42,192 nucleotides of DNA from Stereum hirsutum FP-91666 SS1 (taxonomy: Eukaryota > Basidiomycota > Agaricomycetes > Russulales > Stereaceae): NCBI RefSeq assembly GCF_000264905.1, contig NW_006763141.1:1420244-1462435 (forward strand), written 5' to 3'. The first letter of the stretch is position 1. Each line of letters begins with the position of its first letter. The notes under the pieces are model-generated. The model was not told where the DNA came from and made no database searches. It was given only the letters and a program-made list of their open reading frames with translations. A program made the translations under genes and the position numbers. This document shows positions 31,630 through 42,192 of this stretch, piece after piece.

Positions 31630-33652
31630 CTATTCACGATCAACAAGGGACGGCGGAGGGCTCGGCGTCGACACGCTGAATGCGACCGACTCGTGCGGTG
31701 CGAGCCGGCCATTGTCAGCCTTGAACTTCTTGTGTCTCTTTGAAGGAAGATAGTCGTGGCGCCGTGCCATATGTTTGTATCTCTTGGACGGATCATTGAA
31801 CCTCTCGCCACAAAATTTACAACTGTGAGGCTCTTCGCCTGTGTGTGTGTTCAAGTGGCAGCCTGCATAGATTAGAAGTTGTGAGTAGTATGTCGAGCGA
31901 AAACAAGTTAAAGACAAGACATACCAGCAGCATTGCTGCGCTGTGTAAATGTCTTGCCACACCAGGTACACATGAAGCGCTTAATGTTCCTGTAGAACCA
32001 CGAAAAACCGAGACACATGGGTGGACAGGAGAGACATCGAAAGAAAGCGGACTTACAGATGAGTGTTTTCAATGTGGCGCTTAACGAGGTGGGTCTTTGA
32101 GGAGTACCCGCAGATGGTTCTTCCTCCATTATCTTTCGTCTCCCAGATACAGCACCACAGTGGATTAGGACCGTCCTTCGCTTTCTCTGCATGCTTCAAC
32201 CACTGCTTCGTATCGTAAGAGACGGACACCTCTTTGACCTCGAGCTTGACACCGGCTTCGTTGTAGAAAAACCCATCTTCATCAGAGTTGAACCTCCTGT
32301 CACCGCCAGTGCTGGCAGATTTGGTCACAGTAGCAGTGGCGCTCGCGTCAGATATTGAAGCTTCTGTGGTTTGGGAGGGCTCAGTGGCCTTCGCCATCGA
32401 ATAACGGTGCGTGTCTCGGACGGATTTTGAATTAACTTCCATCGCAATGGTGTCTGGCGTCGACCGTTTACCGCTAGCGAGAGAAGCAATGCATCATTGC
32501 ATGCAGTTAATATCAATACTTGGACAACAGTTAAATGGAAATGGGCAGACTTAAAGGCAATTGACATGGACGCTTCCGAGTCCGCGTTATATTCGTCGCT
32601 GTCACCATCAGATGAATCGTCTTGATCCCTAGTATGACATTAACGGGTGAACGGTTTATACAGAACGAAGGAATGTATCATTTGTCGTTAAATTACTCAC
32701 TCGAAATCCGCGGGGCGCTTTCGTTTCGCGTTCATGTTGGAACAGCGTTCATCTGCACGACTACTCTTACAGACGTAGTTAGTGCTGCGATGGACCTCAG
32801 TGACGAGAAAAAACGTACATGGTATAGCGAGAGCTGTGTTCTTCATGATCGCGCACAATTCCAGAAGGTGTACTATACGCTCGGAACGGAACAGAGGGAG
32901 GCAGGGGAGCCGGGTATGAATACGAGAAAGATCCCAACGTCATATAATAATGTTGCGAAGCAAGAGTATGATAACGAAGATTTCTTTCCTCGTAGAAAGT
33001 GCAGCACCCGGACAAGACTCGACCACTCTCGTCACAGCAACAGAAAGTCAGACAAAGGTCCATATTGATAGTAGTGTGGCATACTGACCTGTCAGTGCAC
33101 GCCGCACAGGGAACGACCTCAGGAGCGCGATGTGACGCTGGACTGAAGTACCTATCTCTGTACCCATTCCTAGTCGAGTCAAGACAGGTAGTAGATTGGC
33201 TATGTACCACTGGTGGTGTCAGAACGAGGTCGAGGATAAGTAGAGCTGGCCCTGATGCGACTAACCGATGATATGCATCCCTGAGAACCCTTCGAAGTGC
33301 GTCTTGTCTGGCGTCGGCATGCTCTGGACTAACGTCAGAAACATAGGGAGACGACGAGACCGCAGTCGGATCGGACGGGTGCTGTGGATTGATGTCATCG
33401 TCTCTCAAATGCTTGGGAGAGCGTGGAGTTGAATCGTCATGTAGTGCAGCATCTCGTCTGTAAGCTCTCGGGGGAGCTCTGGTGAAAAAGCCATTAGCTC
33501 ACGGGTGGCGTAGGGAGTGAGAATGTTAAAACATCGAGCGAGATATACGTTAATCGACCGAGGCGATGAAGTGGTACACCCAGTTTCTTTTGGACGATGA
33601 CGAAGACGAGTACTCACGAGCTTGCACGGCTAGTATCATCGCTGCCGGACAT
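31630..33652 (-). CDS. Zinc-finger protein with N-terminal Cys cluster and C-terminal C2H2 fingers (seven exons, 421 aa)
   Basis: Exons 33652-33618, 33457-33089, 32784-32701, 32628-32566, 32473-32057, 31989-31925 and 31862-31630 join in phase with no stop. The N-terminal region ends in PCAAC..VC..RC, resembling the PC..C..C..RC..C cluster of a mushroom family, but the fifth ligand is Met and the sixth is missing. Then come a basic NLS-like NAKRKRP and an acidic DQDDSSDGDSDEYNADSE. Three C2H2-type fingers follow. The first is atypical (CGYSSKTHLVKRHIENTH). The second is CTWCGKTF..HLNTH, with 13 instead of 12 residues between Cys and His. The third is CKFCGERFNDPSKRYKHMARRH. A nuclear DNA-binding role is likely. 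The 304-nt third-exon intron is long, and the donor at 32565 (GTCAAT) is weak. Two separate genes (split at MNAKRKR, ATG 32735) remain possible. Confidence 0.65.
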
Positions 33653-36086
33653 GGAGACGACGCTTGGTGAAGGGGATGGGACGTTGAAAGGACGAAGTTG
33701 TCGTTCCGAGTACAAGGGCATAGCGAACGAGGGACGATACGCTAAACAAGTGGGGGCAATTCGCGTGTTTTGGAAGACTGGGTTGATCATGATACTATCG
33801 GGCGGCGACCTCGCACGAGTGTAACTTCGGCAAACAAGAAGGACAGGGAGAGAAGGGCCGAGGCTCGGACTTTAAACTTCCAGTGAAGTTCATCACGTCG
33901 GGTGTGCATCCGCTGTGTTCGAGAGCCATAAATCATGATTCAGGCGACCTGTGTTGAAGCAGCCAAACGGCAAGAAGAGGCCCGCCAAGTTAGGTTTGCA
34001 CACTGTAAGCCAAACTATATATAGAGCACCCCATGGCCACTCGATGCGGCGAGGTTTTGTCTAGGGCTATGCAAGTAATACATGACAAGCAAACTTCCTT
34101 GGAGTCGCTCTCTACGTATACCTCCACATAGTTTCCAGCGCATAGTACCCTGCCATCTCCAGGCTTTTACTTACATGTCGTGGCACGAGGATCCGAACGC
34201 CTCTGTGGCGTCCGGAATGCCCATCCAATCATATCCACGGTTTCGAGTTGCTAAAGCTCTTGTCTCACCAGTACAGGGATGTTAACGTAAAAGCACGGTG
34301 CACTCGTACATAGTTTGATCGTTAGAGCCAACTAGTAGGAGATGTTATGCTGAACCCTCACCGAGCGGATCCATTGGGTTTCCATATAAGTAAGTGGGTC
34401 AAATTTAGTTACTAAGACGGGGAAAAAAGGCATCGATCTCTATTGTGTTTTAGTGTTACGGTCATGATTTAACCTCACCAATGACTCGAGAAAGAAACAG
34501 ACACTCACTGCGATGAGAGAACATAAAGCTTGTGCCTTTGGGCCAAATGAGCGCCATTGATGCCGGCACTTGCCGTGCACTCAAGTGCAAGCGCGCAAAC
34601 TTTGCCTTTGCGCCCTTCACGCATTCTTCGCTTTAACTGAGTCCCTTATCGGGATTTCGCGGACAGGAAGGAAGGACAGAGTGGCGCACGGTGACCAAAC
34701 AGGGCATGTCCGGACTGGCGGACGGCCAACTCCCAAAAGCGCCAAAATTTGTCCGTCCTCCGGACGGCCTTCCACTACCAAACCTCCAAATTTTGTCCGG
34801 CTCAGTGGACGTCCTCGCCCTCTGCAGATAGGGGTCCTATTTGTTCCGCCCACCACTCCTTTTTTGCTGGTACCAAGCTTTGTTGGTACCGTATTCCACG
34901 ACCCGCTCTCGCATGTGTTTTCTGCGCGTGCTGCGGATGGACAGGCGGCTTGTCTTACACCGCGTCCAGACTTGGGTGACCGAAGCCCTTGCTTCACCCT
35001 CACGATGGAATTTACCGGTAGCAACAGAGTGGGAAACGAGGCTGTCTTGTGCGGAAGGGGAATGAGTGGATAATCGAAGACACACCCACTTGTTTATCAA
35101 GGGGCAACCACACACAGTAGCTTACCCAAAGAAAAACAAATGAAGTGAAGATTCGGCCGTTGGACTTGAGGTGAAGCTGAACTCCTCTGAGTAAGTTATA
35201 ATATATTGGAACATCACAGAGCAATCAGAGACTTCGACAGATACCCGCAGTAGTTACCAGTGCCAAATATATTCGACGAAAAGAGCACCCAAAACCCAAG
35301 GAAACGGGGAACAAGAAGCTAGAAGAAGCAATTTTGATACCTCTCACGAATGATGCGCACAAGGACAACGCCGAATTACACCATGTCCGGCCTTCGTGGA
35401 ACGTAACGGGAATGGAACGCAACGCAAACTTCCATTGGTGCGAGATTCAGCGGTTGAACTTGAACTACGCATCATCAGGGACTCTCCGCGGAGGATAGAG
35501 ATCTGCGCGAAAAGTGCAATGCCCGACGATCACATTCGAGTCAACTCCCTTACGGCCGATAACTAGCACCGCGAGGAAGGTGAACTAAGATGCAGTTCTT
35601 TGATATATCGGCCGTTGCCTTAGAAGATACCGAATACTTATCGTCGTTCCGTAACAGGATGGATGGCAGGTACAACGTTTGTTCCCCGTCCTGATGAAAA
35701 TATACAAATCAAGTCCCAAGGACCGCCAAGTCCGGCCTCTGTGATATGCTAAATAAAGACCTAGATTATGTGGTAGAACTACGTGTTGTCGTAGACACCA
35801 CGGGGAAGAAAGAGATCAAACCGCACTACATTCAAATTGGTTTCTTTACATATGTGGCCTTGTGAGGAAGGAAGGAAGGGTGCTGGCATATGGCGCGATC
35901 AGCCAAACCTCTTGACAGGGACAGCCAAGCATATCCGTCTGATTGAATCAGATGTAGGCACCGGAGCGGGATGCAATAAGTCGGGGAGGTGATGTCCGGT
36001 TCTTGACACCCGTGATGGATCCTATGGGATCGCAGTGACGCCGAAACAAAACCATGAAAGGTATTTGACAGTCTTCGGCATTGGCA
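33653..36086. other. No gene recognised
   Basis: No supported coding sequence. Around 34700-34810 there are two similar stretches (CCAAAATTTGTCCG at 34742 and CCAAATTTTGTCCGG near 34786) with several GTCCGGAC/CGGACGG motifs, suggesting transposon-derived DNA. Confidence 0.4.
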
Positions 36087-36406
36087 CAGTGGGTGACTTC
36101 CCGTAGAGAAAATATAAGTTTATTCGAGGTTGATTCAACGCGATCGCTGCTCGGCAATGCTCCGAAATGAAGATCGCAGCTCAGTGGTTGGCTGCAGTTG
36201 GCTGCCGTCAGTGGATGACTTCCCGTAGACAAAATGATATGTTTATTCGACGCGATCACCGCTCGGCATGGCTCGGAGATGAAGACGGCAGCCAACTGCA
36301 GCCAACCATTGAGCTGCGATCTTCATTTCGGAGCGTTTCCGAGCAGCGATCGCGTTGAATCAATCCCGAATAAACATATCTTTTCCTTACAGGAAGTCAT
36401 CCAGTC
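36087..36406. mobile_element. Foldback element with 123-bp arms and a third internal copy
   Basis: The left arm (36087-36209) and right arm (36284-36406) are reverse complements over about 123 nt with roughly a dozen mismatches. The inner arm ends (GGTTGGCTGCAGTTGGCTGC) match almost perfectly. The 74-nt centre (36210-36283) is itself a shortened direct copy of the left arm (GTGGATGACTTCCCGTAGAC.., then GCGATCACCGCTCGGCA) lacking about 11 nt. No coding capacity and no clear target duplication. It is a foldback/MITE-like structure or a snap-back duplication. Confidence 0.85.
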
Positions 36407-39234
36407 ATATAAGGCTTTGGGGCTTTGTGACCGATACGCTAATTAGATACGTAGGCATGAAACCACGAACACGACCCTCAGTTATCATAAATTACACTCA
36501 CTAAGAACAACATAGAGCGTTGAAAAATCAAGAACCAAATAAGCAGACCACGGCCTTCACAACGAATCCCATCTCCTAATCGATCTATTCTTCGTCCATC
36601 TGAGCCCACTCCCCAGCCAGCGGGGCGCTTTACTCTATCACCCCGTCATGCTTCACAGACGGTTCGGGTCTTAGCTAGTGCACACGGAGACGATAGTCAC
36701 ACTTCACTCTCGAGCGCCCGAGTCCCCAACCTCTACGAGATGAGAACATCCCTAGAACTATATAGACCACTCTTCTCTTCGAGAGTACCCCAAGCTCACC
36801 GACACTTTTCACTCCTTCGAATACGTTTGCTGTCGGGAGCGGACCTTCTAGAAATGAAAGCACTGCTAGCGACGAGTTCGACACCTCGTTCGAACAGTAC
36901 TTCCGCAGGTCCATACAAGATGAAGGCTGTCGCACGGCACGGTCTGATTTTGGCGGACACTTCTTGAAGTAATCTACGCGCACGTAAACTCCTTCTATCG
37001 TCCATTCCGCTTTTGTCCGTAGCGAGCAGACACGATGTGTTGGATGGAGACATGCACGATCAGGCGTAAAGAGACAGATGTATTCGGGGGTTGTTGCACG
37101 GTGATGAGAGCTTAGACGGGTACGCTTAAGCTAAGAGGGTGGATTGAGATTGGAGCGATGAGAACATAGTCCAAATTCAAGCTGGGGTAAAGACAACGTT
37201 TGGGCAAAGACATGAGTGGGAGTGCTTGGCAGCCGACAGCGACGCCAATTGCATAAGGACGAATAGTATCCGCGAACGTGGACACAAAAAGTCAAAATGA
37301 AGGATAGAAAGTGGAATCATAGCTCACCAAATATGCTGTCATAGCTCGAAACCAAAACCACGTTGATGTCGCAGAGTAAGAAGCATGAAACGACGAATGT
37401 GGACGCTCTTAAGGGACAGGTTGAAGCAGCCGCTTGAGTGTGAGGGCGCGCAGCTAGAGCGCTCGTAATCGACATTGGAGACGATAGTACGCAAGATAGA
37501 GGAAACGATGATGGTATCGTGTTTTTGGGGATATTTAATTGAAGGATAGGAAAGGAAAGGAAGGGGCAGGGAACACACCGACATCAAGACAGATCGGAGC
37601 AAGGGGTGGTCTAGTGAGAGTATACAGTGACACGATCAGACGTCACGAGTAGACTGGACTGCTGAGAAGAAGAAAGGAGAACATGGTCGAAACGTGGAAA
37701 ATAGCGGAACGACGAGGATGGGAGCAAGAACGTGACAGAACGTGGCAAGACAGAGGTCGTGGGAAATTGCAACACGCGATCCGGTGTCGAGCCGAGTCTC
37801 GGGCTAATGTTCCTTTCAAACTTACTCCTCAAGCATTTCGATGTCAAGATGTCTGCGGCATCTTGAGCCTCAACGCGTACGTACAATCATAGAAGGGTGC
37901 CGGTAGAGGTCACGACAAATGGACGTCCGAGCAACGGTAGCTTCCCGCTGGTGATTTGCTCGCGACGGTCTTGGTGACTCGAGTGAGTCGACTTTTCGAC
38001 AGTTTATCCATAGTCTTGTTGGTCTGGATTGTCACAGACTCACATTCAATGCTCTCTGAAAGCCGTTTCTTAGAGACTCTAGTCCTCCATATCGTCTCGA
38101 TTGAGATTCTCCTTGGAGGGATAATATGGCTAGTAAGTACACGCCTGACTTTGAGTCTCAGTGTGGCGGTATACAGCGTTATGCCATCGAGGCAAGAGGT
38201 TCACGATGAAGAAGTATAATTGCATGAAGGGATAAATGTAGCCAGCCAGATGCCAATACGCACGAAAGACAAAGCACCAATCCCCTTGCTGTAAATGTGG
38301 CGACTTGTAACGGTGCTAACTATGGACCTCCTCTTACTTCCTTCCTTGAGTTTGCTATCGGAATCACGAAGTTCTGGTTCACTACACGCCATTCGGATTG
38401 ACGATTACACTTTATCTTGCCTCCCGACAGAGCCCTTGAACAGTCCAACCATGTGCTTCGAATCTTCCTCAGTCTCGCGTCCTCCCTGGAGCATCGACTT
38501 CGACACTCCAGCCTGAGTGAAAGACAACTGGATTAGTTATGCTGGCGTGGTAGTTATCGCTTTTCTCTGCCCCGTCTGTTCACGCTTATTGATCAGTGAC
38601 GGAAGTGGTGCGGGATGTTCGTACAACGTATCGACTGATCTAACGAGGCTATTACTTCTACTACTAAATTCCGAAGCTTGAAGCTAGCAGTCTGTTCTAC
38701 GTGTACGGTTACATTTCCGCAGGGTTGCCGATGATTTTAGAGACGCCGACATGCTTTTGTGCCCAAGGAACTGATGCTTCATGATCATTGGTACACCTCA
38801 TGGTAACATTACTTTTACTGACCCCCTTCCGTTTACCTGACGCTCGGGCAATTCGGCAGGTCTTTGAAGCTCCAGCGAGCTCCTCCCACGGTCGGCTTAC
38901 GCTTCTGCAGCTTATTGGGATGGAAATGGTTTTGACAGATCTCTGAGATATACAGTCAGTCAGAGTTCTTTTCCAAAGTTCTCTCAGCAGCGCCGAACGA
39001 CAGACGTTCAATATGTCTATGTAATCACCATGATGTTATGCTTGCGATAGCTCGGCATTTGAGGCACTCACGGCAGTAGAGAGCCACCTCTACGTATACC
39101 TTGCATGGCCTCCGCTGCTTCCTCAGCGTCTAAACCATCCACTTCGCGGCCCCTTTCCGGTCAATGCCGCTCTATCTCACGCAATGGTCCGCAGACTGTT
39201 ATACCCTACCCTTCTCTTCACCATGCAGTCCAAC
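36407..39234. other. No gene recognised
   Basis: Short frames occur on both strands. One plus-strand frame (37956-38219) is hydrophobic but has no start context, splice structure or family match. No repeats of note were seen. Confidence 0.4.
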
Positions 39235-40711
39235 ATGGCGAGCAGTGTCTCTCAAAAATCGCGCCAGCGTCGTCTGCGCCGCATAACCACAATGCCGAGT
39301 CTTCCGAAGGTCGTCCTCTCCACACCTCAACTATCCACTCCGTCTTGCAATCTACCCATCCATTTTAGTCCAGTCCTCTCGACGGTTCCGTCCATCGAGT
39401 CTTTCATCACCACATCTACGGACGACGGTGATCGCTATACCTCGGTAGATATCGCTCCCCCACCTGTTTCTCCTCACTCTCGTGTCTTATCTCACGACGG
39501 AAACAAGAACCCAGACTCCTCTTTTCTCAACTCTTCCAACCTCTCTCCTTCATTTGACGACCTTTTTGCTACACGAGAAGCCGCACATGCAGTACCCGTC
39601 CCTCCTGCCCTCACTACTCTCGAAGTTCTGGCTTCCTCTACTTCCAACGCCAGAGTTCCCACTCTGCCTGCTCCTCATTTCTACCGCAATTTAACCAATC
39701 CTGATGCCGGTATTGCTGCATCCAAGACATCTTCCCTTGCTGCTCCTGACTCGGCTCCTGCCCACACTCCTATCGATGCGGACCCTCCTCTACCCACTAC
39801 TTCTAGTGGCGATATTTCAGCACCAACCACCGAGGAGATCTTCGAGAAAACCCCACCTCCCTCGGCAATACCTACTGACTCGCGTGAAATGGTCGTCGTC
39901 GTGATCGGGGGTCACTCCCCTGGGCTATACCCCTCACTGTAAGTTTGTTTATGCCTTCTTCGAGGGATCATCTGACAGCACTTTATATTCAGCGCAGCGG
40001 CCGCTTCTGCCATTACGCCTGGAGCCAAAGTGCACGTCTTCCGGACCAAGCTTGAAGCTCGGCGCGAGATGAATCGCATATACCGACAAAATGGACTGGC
40101 GGCCAATACTTCGATTTTTCCCTCTTCTGCATCTCCATGTTCTCGCCTACCGGCTCACAGCACTGATACCTATGTTGATGATGAAAACGATTCCTTGGGT
40201 GGAACAAGATCGAAATTACAGTCGTCACGCTCAACTGGGAATAGCATATCAGTTTCTTTTGCTGCTGAGGGGATATCGTCTAGGATTACTGGTCCACTGC
40301 TCAACTTCGTAAGTAAATTGAATTCCTAACATTATTATATTGAACCTGACCTTCTTCGTAGACCTATCGTCATGGGACAGAAATCACCAATGACCCTCCG
40401 TCGATCAACACCTTCATTCCGTCCACTGAAGATGAAGTGTTCGACTTCGAAGCGTTCATCAATGCTCTCAGTCCTAAAGCTCGGTTCGTCTCTCAGAGCC
40501 GACACTGCTACTACGCCATTGCGCGTGGCCGGGTGCGGACAATCGTAGGCAGCTTGTACGTACTCTGGTCTCGCTATTTGAATACGTCCTGTAGCTTACA
40601 AGGCCCTCTAGTGAAGAAATGTACCTTCTGACGAGAAGACTTCCGTTTGAGCCCATTGCAAAAGGCTTTTTCAGTTTCGATGCCGCGAAGGATTGGATAC
40701 TCAAAAATTGA
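39235..40711 (+). CDS. Protein with two RNase H1 N-terminal (viroplasmin-like) domains (four exons, 440 aa)
   Basis: Exons 39235-39938, 39993-40308, 40362-40555 and 40603-40711 join in phase; introns are 54, 53 and 47 nt. Residues 1-219 are mainly Ser/Thr/Pro-rich and disordered, with a basic patch near the start. Residues about 220-262 (VVVVIGGHSPGLYPSL, then GAKVHVFRTKLEARREM) match the beta-beta-alpha pattern of the RNase H1 N-terminal domain, which binds RNA/DNA hybrids or dsRNA in RNase H1. A second, more divergent copy is at 389-438 (YYAIARGRVRTIVGS..KGFFSFDAAKDWIL). There is no catalytic RNase H domain. The ATG at 39235 is preferred over 39184 because the paralogue at 469-1092 starts at the equivalent position. 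The last intron uses ACAAG as acceptor; a nearer TGTAG would truncate the second domain. Function unknown. Confidence 0.65.
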
Positions 40712-42192
40712 GTGCGGCCACCGAGGTTGTTCATGGCCGTAATAGATGGTAAGTTTCTGTTATCAGGACCACTTTGTATGTTTTTGTCCCTCTTTCTTAC
40801 ATCACACCACCATCTATAATCTGCTGATAGTATTGTTATGCTCTTGTTTCCTTCGCCGCGGTGGTGCTACTGTCATCGTGTTCATGTTGTCATCATTCGT
40901 CTTGTTAACACATTGGTGTGCCATTTCTTACGGCTCCTGGGGTTACCATTCGACCGTTTCACCGCCTCCAACGATGACGACGACCCCCTCAATATCGAAT
41001 TCCCTCTCTCTCTTCAGATTCTTCATCGTGGTGGATTCTATATCTTGCCTATCACTGCCTGTCTTTTTTTTAGGCCGCTATATCCCTTGGTAACAGATGA
41101 GAGATGCGTACCGTAGTAGAAAACGTCTTGAGTCCTACCTACGTACGCACTACTTCAAATCACATATCGCCGCATCTTTGCTCGTATCTGGGGTTGGAAA
41201 TTTTCGGTAGCATCTCTTAAGACAGTTGCTCGAACTGGGTATATCAGTTACGAGTGAGGGTAGTTCCAGTCCGAGCTTCGATTCTCGGCGGAAGGCAGGA
41301 AGGCAGGTCTATTCAGTTTTGGACCTCGCCGATTTCATGCTCTTTGGTGAGGCCGAAGGCGTGCGAATACAACAAAGACAAAAACAGACGCTCTTGACGC
41401 TACATGAATATCTACTTCAAGCTCTTCTTCCCTCCCCCGCCTCCTCTCTCGCTCGTATGCCTCATTACTCAAAGGCTAAAACAATTACAATGGGAGTCCG
41501 AGTCCAAAATCTTTTACGGTCCAAAATGACAAATACTCGTCCATTATAGGCTATATCTGCGGTATGGCACGGTAGGATAATGAGTCAGAGCGCAGGATTG
41601 TCTCGTCGGGACTATGTGGCGTGTGCCACACTAGTAGCTGCTTCGGCGACTGCTCCCAACTTCCGAGACCATATGCACTCTTAGGCACTGCGAAAAGGCT
41701 TGCGAGCCACAGTATGTCGTATAGAGCACGAGCGCGAGTGCCGTTCTACAGAGGTATCAATACGCAATGTCGCGGTTTCAACTGCGATGCTTATTGTATT
41801 CGTAGACGCGAGTGGAATTGCGACCTCGGGCTTGCCAAACTCGGCAAATCCGAGCCTTCGCTCTGGTCCATCATTTTGAACAGCACATGAGAAACCCTCA
41901 ACATTTCGCATTGTCGTTGAATTATGATTCCGGTGCCATGATGGTGCTTTTCTCCTGATCCTCCACTTCAATTCCGTTTACTCACTCCCAGTCATTCTGG
42001 TATAGATACCGCCTCCCGCTGCTGTTACTTAGTAGCTCTATATAAGCTGTCAGCAACGCGAATGCTTCAGGACGACTTTCATCTGTCCTATCCGCCTCTC
42101 GTACAATAGAAACTGCGAGAATCTATCGAGTCATTAAGTAGGTAGAGCCAGTTTTTGGAGGAAAGTTGAAAGCCGCGAGGCAAACTTACATT
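40712..42192. other. No gene recognised
   Basis: There are only short frames without domain similarity up to the window end. No repeats or RNA genes were seen. Confidence 0.4.

Noticed and set aside
33405..33617. F-box-like start (SPELPRELTDEMLHYM) on the minus strand
   Set aside because: It lies inside the inferred intron 33458-33617 of the zinc-finger gene, is very short, and the flanking exons fit in phase without it.

Overview
The window looks like fungal nuclear DNA, most likely from a mushroom-forming basidiomycete (Agaricomycetes). Inferred introns are mostly 47-72 nt with GT..AG ends. The recognisable proteins are families I know from mushroom genomes: a Tnp2/CACTA-like transposase, a Plavaka transposase, RING and zinc-finger proteins, RNase H1 N-terminal (viroplasmin-like) proteins and a large Trp-rich family of unknown function. 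No housekeeping genes, tRNA, rRNA or prokaryotic features were seen. This is a gene-poor, transposon-rich region. All family calls are from memory of sequence patterns; no search was run.

Layout, left to right. 1-1.1 kb: an 18-bp minisatellite cut by the window edge, two perfect palindromes and a 3'-truncated gene copy. 2.1-3.1 kb: a RING-finger gene. 3.6-7.5 kb: a 1262-residue, three-exon minus-strand gene. 7.7-8.4 kb: an N-terminal fragment resembling a MULE-type transposase. 8.7-9.05 kb: a degenerate CCTAAC tract between two hairpins. 11.0-15.2 kb: an apparently intact four-exon Tnp2/CACTA-like transposase. 16.15-16.55 kb: a 392-bp MITE with terminal inverted repeats and a perfect 8-bp target duplication (hAT-like). 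16.7-17.5 kb: a charged nuclear-type protein. 18.0-21.1 kb: a broken Plavaka element. 22.7-23.5 kb: a small single-pass membrane protein candidate. 24.0-26.3 kb: a possible non-autonomous element with related inverted ends. 27.5-27.9 kb: a short DUF6987-like gene. 29.7-30.6 kb: tandem repeats and degenerate coding fragments. 31.6-33.7 kb: a seven-exon minus-strand zinc-finger gene. 36.1-36.4 kb: a foldback element. 39.2-40.7 kb: a four-exon gene with two viroplasmin-like domains, a diverged paralogue of the truncated copy at 0.5-1.1 kb.

The genes do not form an operon or a metabolic cluster. The common theme is mobile DNA and lineage-expanded families. The strongest structural observations are the hAT-like MITE, the three-copy foldback, the intact Tnp2 beside a dead Plavaka, the paralogue pair at the two ends, and the phase-consistent seven-exon zinc-finger model. 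Exon boundaries are inferred by eye and could be off by a base; RNA-seq would settle them.
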